64,000 nucleotides of DNA from Mesorhizobium tianshanense (GCF_007830515.1 NZ_VLKT01000025.1:1-64000), one strand, 5' to 3'; numbered from the stretch's first letter, positions 24,345 through 32,404 are shown. The notes: generated from the sequence alone by a model not told the origin. Numbers and translations are program-made.

Positions 24345-27077
24345 ATGGTCAGTTTTGGCGGTCTCGCCCGTAAGGTTTTCGGCTCCTCCAACGATCGTCG
24401 GGTCAAGTCGACCCGGCCGCGCGTCGAAGCGATCAACGCCATGGAAAACGAGATGCGGGCGCTCTCCGACGCCGAGCTGGCGGCACGCACGGAAAAATTC
24501 CGCCAGGACGTCGCCAACGGCGCCAGCCTCGACGATCTCCTGGTGCCGGCCTTCGCCACCGTGCGCGAGGCGGCGCGCCGCGTGCTCGGCATGCGCCCGT
24601 TCGACGTGCAGCTGATCGGCGGCATGGTGCTGCACAATGGCGGCATCGCCGAGATGCGCACCGGCGAGGGCAAGACGCTGGTCGCCACGCTGCCCGTCTA
24701 TCTCAACGCGCTCGCCGGCAAAGGCGTCCATGTCGTCACCGTCAACGACTATCTTGCCACGCGCGACTCCGAATGGATGGGCCGCGTCTACAAATTCCTC
24801 GGCCTCACCGTCGGCGTCATCGTCCACGGCCTGTCCGACGAGGAGCGCAGCGCCGCCTACGCCGCCGACGTCACCTACGCCACCAACAACGAGCTCGGCT
24901 TCGACTACCTGCGCGACAATATGAAATACGAGCGCGCCCAGATGGTGCAGCGCGGCCACAGCTACGCGATCGTCGACGAGGTCGATTCGATCCTGGTCGA
25001 CGAGGCGCGCACGCCGCTGATCATTTCCGGCCCGCTCGAGGACCGTTCGGAAATGTACAACACCATCGACGCCTTCATGCTGAAGCTCGAGCCGGCCGAC
25101 TATGAGATCGACGAGAAGCAGAAGACCTCGATCTTCACCGAGGAGGGCACCGAGAAGCTGGAAAACCTTTTGCGCGACGCCGGCCTGCTCAAGGGCGAGT
25201 CGCTCTACGACGTCGAGAACGTCGCCATCGTCCACCATGTCAACAATGCGCTGAAGGCGCACCAGCTGTTCCAGAAGGACAAGGACTATATCGTGCGCAA
25301 CGGCGAGATCGTCATCATCGACGAGTTCACCGGCCGCATGATGCCCGGCCGCCGCTATTCGGAAGGCCTGCACCAGGCGCTCGAGGCCAAGGAGCATGTG
25401 GCGATCCAGCCGGAGAACCAGACGCTCGCCTCCGTCACCTTCCAGAATTATTTCCGCCTCTACAAGAAGCTCGCCGGCATGACCGGCACGGCGCTGACCG
25501 AGGCCGAGGAATTCGGCAACATCTACGGCCTCGAGGTCACCGAGATCCCGACCAATCTGCCGGTGGTGCGTGTCGACGAAGACGACGAGGTCTACCGGAC
25601 CGTCGAGGAGAAATACAAGGCGATCGTCAAGGAGATCAGGGAAGCCAGCGCCAAGGGCCAGCCAACGCTGGTCGGCACGACCTCGATCGAGAAATCCGAG
25701 CAGCTGGCCGAACGCCTGCGCAAGGACGGCTTCAAGGGATTCGAGGTGCTGAACGCCCGCCACCACGAGCGTGAGGCGGCAATCGTCGCCCAGGCGGGAA
25801 AACCCGGCGCCATCACCATCGCCACCAACATGGCCGGCCGCGGCACCGACATCCAGCTCGGCGGCAATGCCGACATGCGCATCGCCGAGGAACTGGCCGA
25901 CATGCCGGCCGGTCCCGAGCGCGACGCGAAGGAAAAGGAAATCCGCGAGGACGTTCAGCGGCTGAAGGAAAAGGCGCTGGCCGCCGGCGGCCTTTACGTG
26001 CTCGCAACCGAACGCCACGAGTCGCGCCGCATCGACAACCAGTTGCGCGGCCGCTCAGGCCGCCAGGGCGATCCCGGGCGCTCGAAATTCTTCCTGTCGC
26101 TGCAGGACGATTTGATGCGCATCTTCGGCTCCGAGCGCATGGACGGCATGCTGCAGAAGCTCGGCCTCAAGGAAGACGAAGCGATCATCCATCCCTGGAT
26201 CAACAAGGCGCTGGAAAAGGCGCAGAAGAAGGTCGAGGCGCGCAATTTCGACATCCGCAAGAACCTGCTGAAATATGACGATGTCTCGAACGACCAGCGC
26301 AAGGTGGTGTTCGAGCAGCGTCTCGAGCTGATGGACGGCGAAGGGCTTTCGGAAACCATCGCCGAGATGCGCGAGGGCGTCATCGAGGAGATCGTCGCCA
26401 AGGCCATTCCCGAAAACGCCTATGCCGAGCAGTGGAACGTCGCCGGCCTCAAGGCCGAGGTCGCCGAATTCCTCAATCTCGACCTGCCCATCGACGACTG
26501 GGTCAAGGAAGAGGGCATCGCCGAGGACGACATCCGCGAGCGCATCACCGAGGCTGCCGACGCTGCCGCGAAGGACCGCGCCGAGCGTTTCGGCGCCGAC
26601 GTGATGACCTATGTCGAGCGCTCGGTGGTGCTGCAGACGCTCGACCATCTGTGGCGCGAGCACATCGTCAACCTCGACCATCTGCGCTCGGTCGTCGGCT
26701 TCCGCGGCTACGCCCAGCGCGACCCGCTGCAGGAATACAAGGGCGAGGCGTTCGAACTGTTCCAGGCAATGCTGGGCAATCTGCGCCAGGCCGTCACCGC
26801 TCAGCTGATGCGCGTCGAGCTGGTCCGCCAGGCCGCCGAAGCCCCGCCGCCCGAGGCCCCCGACATGTTCGGCAGCCATCTCGACGGCACCACCGGCGAG
26901 GACGATTTCGACGGCGGCGAGACCGGGCTTCTGGTCCGCCAGGAAACCAACGCCATCGTCGCCCCAGAAAACCGCGACCCGAAAAACCCCGCCACCTGGG
27001 GCAAGATCGGCCGCAACGAGGCCTGCCCGTGCGGGTCGGGGAAAAAGTACAAGCACTGCCACGGGGCGTTTGCGTAA
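24345..27077 (+). CDS. secA: Preprotein translocase ATPase SecA
   Basis: The 910-residue motor drives unfolded proteins through SecYEG. It shows Walker A MRTGEGKTLVATLP (about residue 105), Walker B VDEVDSILVDEARTPLIISG, the preprotein-binding domain, the second nucleotide site (ATNMAGRGTDIQLGGNADMR, about 490-510) and QLRGRSGRQGDPG. A C-terminal zinc tail CPCGSGKKYKHCHG binds SecB and ribosomes. The start follows GAAAGGA. A perfect hairpin lies 14 bases after the stop. Confidence 0.98.
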   Translation: MVSFGGLARKVFGSSNDRRVKSTRPRVEAINAMENEMRALSDAELAARTEKFRQDVANGASLDDLLVPAFATVREAARRVLGMRPFDVQLIGGMVLHNGGIAEMRTGEGKTLVATLPVYLNALAGKGVHVVTVNDYLATRDSEWMGRVYKFLGLTVGVIVHGLSDEERSAAYAADVTYATNNELGFDYLRDNMKYERAQMVQRGHSYAIVDEVDSILVDEARTPLIISGPLEDRSEMYNTIDAFMLKLEPADYEIDEKQKTSIFTEEGTEKLENLLRDAGLLKGESLYDVENVAIVHHVNNALKAHQLFQKDKDYIVRNGEIVIIDEFTGRMMPGRRYSEGLHQALEAKEHVAIQPENQTLASVTFQNYFRLYKKLAGMTGTALTEAEEFGNIYGLEVTEIPTNLPVVRVDEDDEVYRTVEEKYKAIVKEIREASAKGQPTLVGTTSIEKSEQLAERLRKDGFKGFEVLNARHHEREAAIVAQAGKPGAITIATNMAGRGTDIQLGGNADMRIAEELADMPAGPERDAKEKEIREDVQRLKEKALAAGGLYVLATERHESRRIDNQLRGRSGRQGDPGRSKFFLSLQDDLMRIFGSERMDGMLQKLGLKEDEAIIHPWINKALEKAQKKVEARNFDIRKNLLKYDDVSNDQRKVVFEQRLELMDGEGLSETIAEMREGVIEEIVAKAIPENAYAEQWNVAGLKAEVAEFLNLDLPIDDWVKEEGIAEDDIRERITEAADAAAKDRAERFGADVMTYVERSVVLQTLDHLWREHIVNLDHLRSVVGFRGYAQRDPLQEYKGEAFELFQAMLGNLRQAVTAQLMRVELVRQAAEAPPPEAPDMFGSHLDGTTGEDDFDGGETGLLVRQETNAIVAPENRDPKNPATWGKIGRNEACPCGSGKKYKHCHGAFA

Positions 27078-27090
27078 GGCGCGCCTTTCC

Positions 27091-27114
27091 CTTCTCCCCG
27101 TTCACGGGGAGAAG
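27091..27114 (+). terminator. Hairpin downstream of secA (possible terminator)
   Basis: Perfect 10-base arms CTTCTCCCCG / CGGGGAGAAG surround a TTCA loop 14 bases after the secA stop. No T-run follows, so termination may be weak or Rho-assisted. It may also be part of the repeat that follows. Confidence 0.45.
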
Positions 27115-27175
27115 ATGCCGGAAGGGCGGGGCAGCACCGGCGTTGGCGATTAGCCAATCTCCCCACCTGAGGAAT

Positions 27176-27240
27176 GAGAAGCGGTCAGCGTAGCGGACGA
27201 AAAGCCAATTGCTTGGCTTTTCGAGCTTCGAACGCCCGAA
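27176..27240 (-). repeat. Extragenic dyad repeat, family P, copy 2
   Basis: Perfect 11-base arms CGAAAAGCCAA (27198-27208) and TTGGCTTTTCG (27213-27223) surround a TTGC loop. Read on the minus strand it aligns with copy 1 at 23.1 kb, including the GGGCGTTCG block, the shared core AAAGCCAAGCAATTGGCTTT and CGTCCGCTACGC. It marks the left edge of the accessory island after secA. Confidence 0.8.
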
Positions 27241-27682
27241 AAGCCGGCAGAGTGCAACAAGCGCAAGAAAAAACCGGCGGGGCAAAAATGTGCTCCCGGC
27301 AAGGTGGTTGATCGGAAAGACGAAAGCGGCTAGCGCTGCCAGCGTCTTTGTCGGCTACGATAGTGCCCGCAAACGGACCCTATTCGCCCCGGAACGCGCC
27401 GAGAAAGCCATCAAGGCCATGGTCGGCAAGCGCCTTACCTATCGGCGGATTGACGAAGCCGGTCACGCTTAAGCCGAAGGCGCGAAGGCTTCTCCACAGG
27501 CGCAAGAAAAGCCGACTCGACACAAAATAAGACTCGGCCCACTCTTAGATTTCCACAGGCCCGATAAGGCCCCAGACTTGCCTGTCTGGTCACCCCGAGT
27601 CGGAACACCCTGCGGCCCATGCCGAGCCCGCAACGGAATCGCCATCAAACAGCGAAAAACCTAGCGACAACCTTGGAGGCAC
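27241..27682. other. Region after secA without a recognised gene
   Basis: About 440 bases follow the repeat before the first well-supported micro-ORF. An open stretch at about 27308-27472 (translation IGKTKAASAASVFVGYDSAR, continuing to DEAGHA) could be coding but would need a TTG start with no spacing to its Shine-Dalgarno-like box, so it is not called. Otherwise nothing recognisable was seen; it may be a decayed remnant of an inserted element. Confidence 0.45.
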
Positions 27683-27817
27683 ATGGGATTCACTGGCGGC
27701 GGAAGTACAACGCCAAGAGTGAGCCGATACACCGGCGAACGACGGCTTATTCGTAACGCTGGCATGACTCACGAAACCTTTTGGTTCCGTGGCCACGGAC
27801 CGAGGGATTTCCAATGA
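27683..27817 (+). CDS. Micro-ORF 1 (44 aa), unknown
   Basis: A 44-codon frame (MGFTGGGSTTPRVSRYTGER to RGHGPRDFQ) begins at ATG 27683, with a strong Shine-Dalgarno TTGGAGGC placed five bases ahead. Its stop TGA overlaps the ATG of the next micro-ORF (ATGA at 27814-27817), the classic sign of coupled translation. It is basic, glycine-rich at the start and has no membrane segment. No family is recognised. The signal is the start context and overlap, not homology, so it is offered as a candidate. Confidence 0.45.
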   Translation: MGFTGGGSTTPRVSRYTGERRLIRNAGMTHETFWFRGHGPRDFQ

Positions 27818-27900
27818 AACCCAAGGTCACGATTGAAGTGAAGGTGAACGTCGCGCTCTGCCTATTTGGCATCGCGGCCATTCTCTCGATCTTCTTTTGA
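27814..27900 (+). CDS. Micro-ORF 2 (28 aa), single-helix membrane peptide
   Basis: The 28-residue peptide MKPKVTIEVKVNVALCLFGI followed by AAILSIFF has a short charged head and one hydrophobic helix reaching the C-terminus. It starts at ATG 27814 with GAGGGA six bases upstream and overlaps micro-ORF 1 by four bases. Size and layout resemble small toxin-like or regulatory membrane peptides, or phage lysis-type peptides, but no family is recognised. It lies within the A+T-richer island. Expression is untested. Confidence 0.45.
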   Translation: MKPKVTIEVKVNVALCLFGIAAILSIFF

Positions 27901-27904
27901 TAGG

Positions 27905-27930
27905 GGCGTCCCGGAGCGATCCGGGCGCTT
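27905..27930 (+). terminator. Weak terminator-like hairpin after the micro-ORFs
   Basis: CCCGGA / TCCGGG arms with a GCGA loop stand a few bases past the micro-ORF 2 stop and are followed by pyrimidines (TTCTCTGTCTTT). The stem is only six base pairs and the T-run is interrupted, so termination is uncertain. Confidence 0.35.
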
Positions 27931-28029
27931 CTCTGTCTTTGGCTTCGGCGGCGTATTCAAAACGCGCTTCGCCGGCTCGTCGCGGCGCTGGTCGGCCTTA
28001 TCCTGGTCTTTGTTTTGGGGGTTTCTGAC

Positions 28030-28614
28030 ATGGTTGAATACGTTCCTGGTACTGTAGTGCCTCAACATTTCCTGCCGGCGCTTGGCTTCGTTGACGTGAG
28101 GCAAACGCAGATGGACAGGGCAGTTAATCTGACGATCGGCCATCTGACAGGGCTTGACCATAGCTCGCTGATCGCCCTGCTTTCGCCCGTGATGAACCTC
28201 ACTACACGGCTGGCAATGTTGGAACAAATCATCCCTTTGAAAATGCAGGATAAGGCGGATAAATGCAAACTTGAGGTCGTTCGGCGGGAGGTTAAAGACC
28301 TGAATAGCCAGCGCAACCGGCTTATCCACGATTTGCCGTATGGCTATTCACCAAGCGAAGACTCGCTGATGCTTGTGCGTTCTGAGACATGGACGGACCC
28401 GCAGATTAAAGCCAATCCCCCAAAACACATCACTACGGAAACGCTGTACGAACTCGGTAACAACATGTGGCAAGCCGAAATTTGGCTCGGCATGCGGTTC
28501 CAATTAAACGGTGTCAGCTTTAAACCGCATCCCGACTGGTTAGACGACGACAAGTTTCCATGGCGCGATAGATTCGAGAAACTACTTCAGAACTTAAATC
28601 AGGCTCCGGGTTAA
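28030..28614 (+). CDS. HEPN-like helical protein (R-N-x3-H motif), unknown function
   Basis: The 194-residue protein starts from ATG 28030; a TTG at 28015 would add five residues. A mostly helical first half (residues 25-92) leads to DLNSQRNRLIHDLPYGY, giving R95-N96-x3-H100. That is the R[N/D/H]xxxH signature of HEPN-fold RNases and of HEPN-like substrate-binding proteins. The second half is unlike anything I recognise. HEPN proteins are common in toxin-antitoxin and antiphage systems, so the motif plus the island setting makes this a defence candidate. The motif alone is weak evidence. Three lines counted in this island gave 27-30 G+C per 60 bases, clearly below the neighbours. Confidence 0.6.
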   Translation: MVEYVPGTVVPQHFLPALGFVDVRQTQMDRAVNLTIGHLTGLDHSSLIALLSPVMNLTTRLAMLEQIIPLKMQDKADKCKLEVVRREVKDLNSQRNRLIHDLPYGYSPSEDSLMLVRSETWTDPQIKANPPKHITTETLYELGNNMWQAEIWLGMRFQLNGVSFKPHPDWLDDDKFPWRDRFEKLLQNLNQAPG

Positions 28615-28792
28615 AGCCAGAAAGCTCCGTCTCCCCCACGTTTTCATTGCGGGTGTGATCTCAATTTGTGGTGCGGCACGACTGACACTAACACTCGCAA
28701 GCAGTGCTACCAGAATATAGAGAACTTCTAACATAGACAGCCGTGTTCGCATGTGAAGAATGGGAAGCGTCACCAATGGAGGGACCACCCCA

Positions 28793-29029
28793 ATGATCAC
28801 TGACAAAGCCGGATACAAGAGAGAACGGACCTATGTTCTGCGGAAATATGGCAAGTCCGTCGAAACGTGCCATGTCGCTCACGTTAAGCGCGTGTTGGGT
28901 CTCACGAAGGGGCCAGCACCAAACCGGATTGACTCCAGCGTCGGGATTAAGGACTGCCCGCCCGCTCTATGGCCGATAGTCGAGGAAGCCGTGCGGCATA
29001 TCCATGCCGTCAGGCTGGCGACCATGTAG
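28793..29029 (+). CDS. Hypothetical protein, 78 aa, island gene
   Basis: The 78-residue protein is called from ATG 28793 with GGAGGG eleven bases upstream. The sequence is basic at first (MITDKAGYKRERTYVLRKYG), with a middle segment VLGLTKGPAPNRIDSSVGIK and an end CPPALWPIVEEAVRHIHAVR. No membrane segment, no signal peptide and no family recognised. It ends 9 bases before the HNH-like gene, so the two are probably cotranscribed and may act together. About 180 bases separate it from the HEPN-like gene. Confidence 0.55.
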   Translation: MITDKAGYKRERTYVLRKYGKSVETCHVAHVKRVLGLTKGPAPNRIDSSVGIKDCPPALWPIVEEAVRHIHAVRLATM

Positions 29030-29038
29030 GTAAAGACT

Positions 29039-29413
29039 ATGCCTAATCGGAACCTCACGAGTGACGAACTAAAGCAGGCCAATAAACTACTGACGAATGT
29101 TAGGGCGCAACTTGCGGAACTTGCCGGCGACGACCCGCTGCTGCTCTTTGCCTATCGTCGAAAAGTGGTGAAGGAGCTTAACTATAAGGAGCTTAACTAT
29201 GATGAACGGAGCAAGCCGGCCCATCGCAATAAGCTCAAAGCACTAAAATGGCGGCTGCAAGGGCGAAAGTGCGCTCACTGTGGCCAAGAAATGCCGCTCA
29301 AATATTCCGAGCTAGATCGACAGAGCGCGGCTGACGGCTACACGGAAGAAAATACTGAACTCGTACATGCCAAGTGCCATTATGAGCGGCAGGCCGCTAA
29401 GCGCTATACGTGA
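29039..29413 (+). CDS. HNH-like zinc-finger protein (putative nuclease)
   Basis: The 124-residue protein has an alpha-helical N-terminal half and a C-terminal metal-binding module: KCAHCGQEMPLKYSELDR (CxxC, about residues 80-83), a DGYTEENTELVH segment and a second zinc pair in HAKCH. The layout is that of small HNH endonucleases, although the catalytic His position reads ELDR, so it may be nuclease-dead or a divergent HNH. A perfect 15-base tandem duplication (29171-29185, 29186-29200) doubles KELNY in frame. It follows the 78-aa gene by 9 bases. Confidence 0.65.
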   Translation: MPNRNLTSDELKQANKLLTNVRAQLAELAGDDPLLLFAYRRKVVKELNYKELNYDERSKPAHRNKLKALKWRLQGRKCAHCGQEMPLKYSELDRQSAADGYTEENTELVHAKCHYERQAAKRYT

Positions 29414-29463
29414 TTGTTGGGTCACACATTATATAGGTCCCAGTCTTTACACTACGCGCAAAA

Positions 29464-29484
29464 CGTCATGCCACCGGCATGACG
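29464..29484 (-). terminator. Hairpin at the right edge of the island
   Basis: A perfect 9-base stem CGTCATGCC / GGCATGACG with an ACC loop lies 50 bases after the HNH-like gene. On the minus strand it is followed by TTTTGCGC. It could end a leftward transcript or serve both directions; no minus-strand gene is nearby, so its purpose is unclear. Confidence 0.4.
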
Positions 29485-29579
29485 AATGCGTGCACCGCGC
29501 CTCCTCCCACCCAACCGTTTCTTAATGTGTTCTCGCTACACGCAGACCCAGAAAAGAGGCGGAAAACGGAGAGTATTGA

Positions 29580-30980
29580 GTGCGCTTTTCCGCGGCGACG
29601 ACAGCCGGGCGGTTCCTGCCGCAGCGCCTTGCGCTGCGCGTAAAACCGTTGCTTGGCCGCATCGATGCCGTGCTGTTCACCGCCGACGAGCGCGGCGAGG
29701 CTGGGCGCATGTCGCTGATCGCCTTTTCCATCCGCATCGTCAGCGCCGTCATCGCCTTCGTCAGCCAGGTGCTGATGGCGCGCTGGATGGGCTCGTTCGA
29801 ATACGGCATCTTCGTCCTCGTCTGGGTGACGATGGTCATCGTCGGCAACCTCGCCTGCCTCGGCTTCCACACCTCGGTCATCCGCTTCATTCCCGAATAC
29901 CGCGAGCGCAACATGCTGGCCGAACTGCGCGGCATCGTGCTGGCCAGCCGCCTGTTCGTGCTGGTTGCCTCGACCGCGATCGCCGGGCTCGGCGCGCTCG
30001 GCGTCTGGCTGCTCTCGCCCTTTATCGAAAACTACTATGTCGTGCCGTTCATCCTCGGCGTCATCTGCCTGCCGATGATCGCCATGTCCGACCTGCTGCA
30101 GGGGATGTCGCGGGCGAACTCATGGGCGCTGTTCGCGCTGGCGCCGACCTATCTGGTGCGGCCGGTGCTGATCCTGGCGTTGATGGCGCTGATGCTTCTG
30201 GTCGGCTTTGCGCCCGACGCCAGGACCGCGATCTTCGCCTCGATCGCCGCCACCTATGCCACCACGATCGGCCAGCTCATCGGCGTCACGGCGCGCATGG
30301 ACAGGCATATCCCGGCCGGGCCGATGAAGGTGCGTTTCGCGCGGTGGTTCTTCGTGTCGCTGCCGATCTTCCTGGTCGAAGGCTTCTTCTTCCTGCTCAC
30401 CAATGCCGACGTGCTGATGGTCGGCGCCTATATGGAGCCCAACGACGTCGCCGTCTATTTCGCCACGGTCAAGACGCTGGCGCTGGTGCATTTCGTCTAT
30501 TTCGCGGTCAAGGCGGGCGTCGCCCAGCGCTACGCGCAATTCACCCATGGCGAGCCCGAAAAGCTCGCCGCCTTCGCCCGCGAAACGGTGTCGTGGACCT
30601 TCTGGCCGTCGCTGTTCATGGCGCTGCTGGTGCTGGTGCTGGGCCAGCCGATGCTGGCCCTGTTCGGCGCCGAATTCGTCGCCGGCTATCCGCTGTTGTT
30701 CCTGCTGGTCTTCGGCGTCGTGGCGCGGGCCGCCGTCGGCCCTTGCGAAAGCCTGCTCACGATGAGCGGCAACCAGAACATCTGCGCCGCCGTCTACGCC
30801 ATGACGCTGGCCTTCAACATCGGCCTGAACGTGGTGCTGATCCCGCTTTTCGGCCTGTGGGGCGCGGCGATGGCGACCGCCTTCGCGATGATCTTCGAGG
30901 CCGGCGCGCTGTCCTTCACGGTCTGGCGCAAGCTCGGCATCGCCATGGCCATTTTCGTGCCCTTGAAAGGAGCCGCGTGA
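29580..30980 (+). CDS. Polysaccharide flippase (MATE/MVF superfamily, Wzx-like)
   Basis: The 466-residue membrane protein has about 12 helices and starts at GTG 29580 with GGAGAG eight bases upstream. The pattern GEAGRMSLIAFSIRIVSAVI and FVSQVLMARWMGSFEYGIFV near the N-terminus is typical of lipid-linked oligosaccharide flippases, which move sugar-lipid intermediates to the outer leaflet. The next gene, a CelD-type acyltransferase, overlaps by one base (TGATG). Together they suggest a small exopolysaccharide or glycolipid unit. The glycosyltransferases it serves are not in the window. Confidence 0.9.
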   Translation: MRFSAATTAGRFLPQRLALRVKPLLGRIDAVLFTADERGEAGRMSLIAFSIRIVSAVIAFVSQVLMARWMGSFEYGIFVLVWVTMVIVGNLACLGFHTSVIRFIPEYRERNMLAELRGIVLASRLFVLVASTAIAGLGALGVWLLSPFIENYYVVPFILGVICLPMIAMSDLLQGMSRANSWALFALAPTYLVRPVLILALMALMLLVGFAPDARTAIFASIAATYATTIGQLIGVTARMDRHIPAGPMKVRFARWFFVSLPIFLVEGFFFLLTNADVLMVGAYMEPNDVAVYFATVKTLALVHFVYFAVKAGVAQRYAQFTHGEPEKLAAFARETVSWTFWPSLFMALLVLVLGQPMLALFGAEFVAGYPLLFLLVFGVVARAAVGPCESLLTMSGNQNICAAVYAMTLAFNIGLNVVLIPLFGLWGAAMATAFAMIFEAGALSFTVWRKLGIAMAIFVPLKGAA

Positions 30981-32254
30981 TGGCCGCCGTCCCGTTGCTC
31001 GAGGAAACCAGCGGCGGCCCGGCCGGCGCCATGGTGTCCGGCCTCGCCGGGTTCGTCCGCGACGCCGATCCCGCCCATATCGAACTCTTGGCCAACGACC
31101 GGCCCGAGCGCAAACTGGCGATCTACCCGGCCTCCGCCGGCTTCGACCTGGTCGAGGAACTGGACTATCTCTGCACCCGCACGATCGAGCCCAACGTCTT
31201 CTTCAACCCGCGCTTCCTAGCGCCCGCCATGCCGAGGCTGGAAGACCGCGAGGTGCGGCTGGCGGTCATCCGCGACGGCGATGAATACCGCAACCGGCTG
31301 CGCCTGCTGGTGCCGTTCTCGGTGGAACGGCCGCCGCTCGGCGTGCGGGTCATGCGCACCTGGTCGAGCCCGTTCGGCCCGATCGGCACGCCGCTGGTCG
31401 ACCGTGACGATCCCGTCGGCGTGCTCGAGGATTTCTTCTCGATGCTGTCGCGGCCGCATCTCAAGCTGCCGAAGGTCTTTGTCCTGCCCGACATCCGGCT
31501 CGACGGCCCGGTGGCCAGCCTCTTGGCCACCGTCGCCGAGACGCGCGGCCTGACGCTGGTCGCCACCGGCAAGGCCGAACGCCCGGTGCTCGAAAGCGAG
31601 CTCGACGGCGATGAGTACCTGAAGGCCTCGCTGCGCTCGCACCACTATCGCGAATTCCGCCGCCTGAAGCGCCGCCTCGCCGATCTCGGCCAGCTGGAGC
31701 ATCTCGTGGCCCGCGGACCGGACGAGATCCGCCACGCCATCGAACGTTTCCTGACGCTCGAGGTCGCCGGCTGGAAGGGCCGCGAGCGCACCGCCATGGC
31801 CATCGACCGCTACCGCGCCGCCTTTGCCCGCGAAGCCGTGCACCGGCTGGCCGAGCAGGATCTGTGCCGCATCCATTCGCTGACGCTCGACGGCCGCACC
31901 ATCGCCTGCCTGATCGTCTTCGTCGAGGCCGGCGTCGCCTACACCTGGAAGACGGCCTATGACGAGACGCTCGCAACCTATTCGCCGGGCACGCTGCTGA
32001 TGATCGAGGTGACCAGGCAGCATCTCGACGATCCCAACATCATGATGACCGATTCCTGCGCCATGCCCGACCATCCGGTGATGAGCCGGCTATGGATGGA
32101 GCGCAGGCCGATCGGCACGCTGGTCATCGGGCTTTCGCCGGACGCCGACCGCCTCGCCCGCCAGGCGGCGTCGCAGCTTCACCTCTACCGCGAAACCCGC
32201 AACATGGCGCGCATCCTGCGCAACCGGATGAAGAGCCTGCTGGGGCGGCGGTAA
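30980..32254 (+). CDS. GNAT (CelD/BioF2-type) acetyltransferase for surface polysaccharide
   Basis: The 424-residue protein starts at ATG 30980, sharing a base with the flippase stop and preceded by AAAGGAG. It has two GNAT-like lobes, as in the cellulose-synthesis CelD/BcsL and FemAB-related families: an N-terminal lobe ending around residue 190 and a C-terminal lobe with RSHHYREFRRLKRRLADLGQ, CLIVFVEAGVAYTWKTAYDE and YSPGTLLMIEVTRQHL. It probably adds an acyl group to a polysaccharide or lipid-linked sugar handled by the flippase. The acceptor is unknown. Confidence 0.85.
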   Translation: MAAVPLLEETSGGPAGAMVSGLAGFVRDADPAHIELLANDRPERKLAIYPASAGFDLVEELDYLCTRTIEPNVFFNPRFLAPAMPRLEDREVRLAVIRDGDEYRNRLRLLVPFSVERPPLGVRVMRTWSSPFGPIGTPLVDRDDPVGVLEDFFSMLSRPHLKLPKVFVLPDIRLDGPVASLLATVAETRGLTLVATGKAERPVLESELDGDEYLKASLRSHHYREFRRLKRRLADLGQLEHLVARGPDEIRHAIERFLTLEVAGWKGRERTAMAIDRYRAAFAREAVHRLAEQDLCRIHSLTLDGRTIACLIVFVEAGVAYTWKTAYDETLATYSPGTLLMIEVTRQHLDDPNIMMTDSCAMPDHPVMSRLWMERRPIGTLVIGLSPDADRLARQAASQLHLYRETRNMARILRNRMKSLLGRR

Positions 32255-32404
32255 CGCACGTTTGCGGAAAATGGTGTTCTTTGGCCGGCGCTGACCACAA
32301 CTGCAGGAACTGGCTGAGCGCGCGTCAAAGCGGCCGCTGTCGCGGAGCACACGGTTTCCTCTATTGAAGACCTTCGGGCGCGCCCCGGCGTGCGCCGATA
32401 CGCC

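Noticed and set aside
24117..26018. A 633-codon minus-strand frame opposite secA
   Set aside because: It is the shadow of secA, of low-complexity composition, without a recognisable domain.
28594..28734. A 46-codon minus-strand frame with a signal-peptide-like start (MLEVLYILVALLASVSVSRA)
   Set aside because: No Shine-Dalgarno box before its ATG and it overlaps the end of the HEPN-like gene; likely chance.
29031..29460. Inverted 9-mers GTAAAGACT and AGTCTTTAC around the HNH-like gene
   Set aside because: Only nine bases and no other element features; such a match can arise by chance, so it is not treated as an insertion-sequence boundary.
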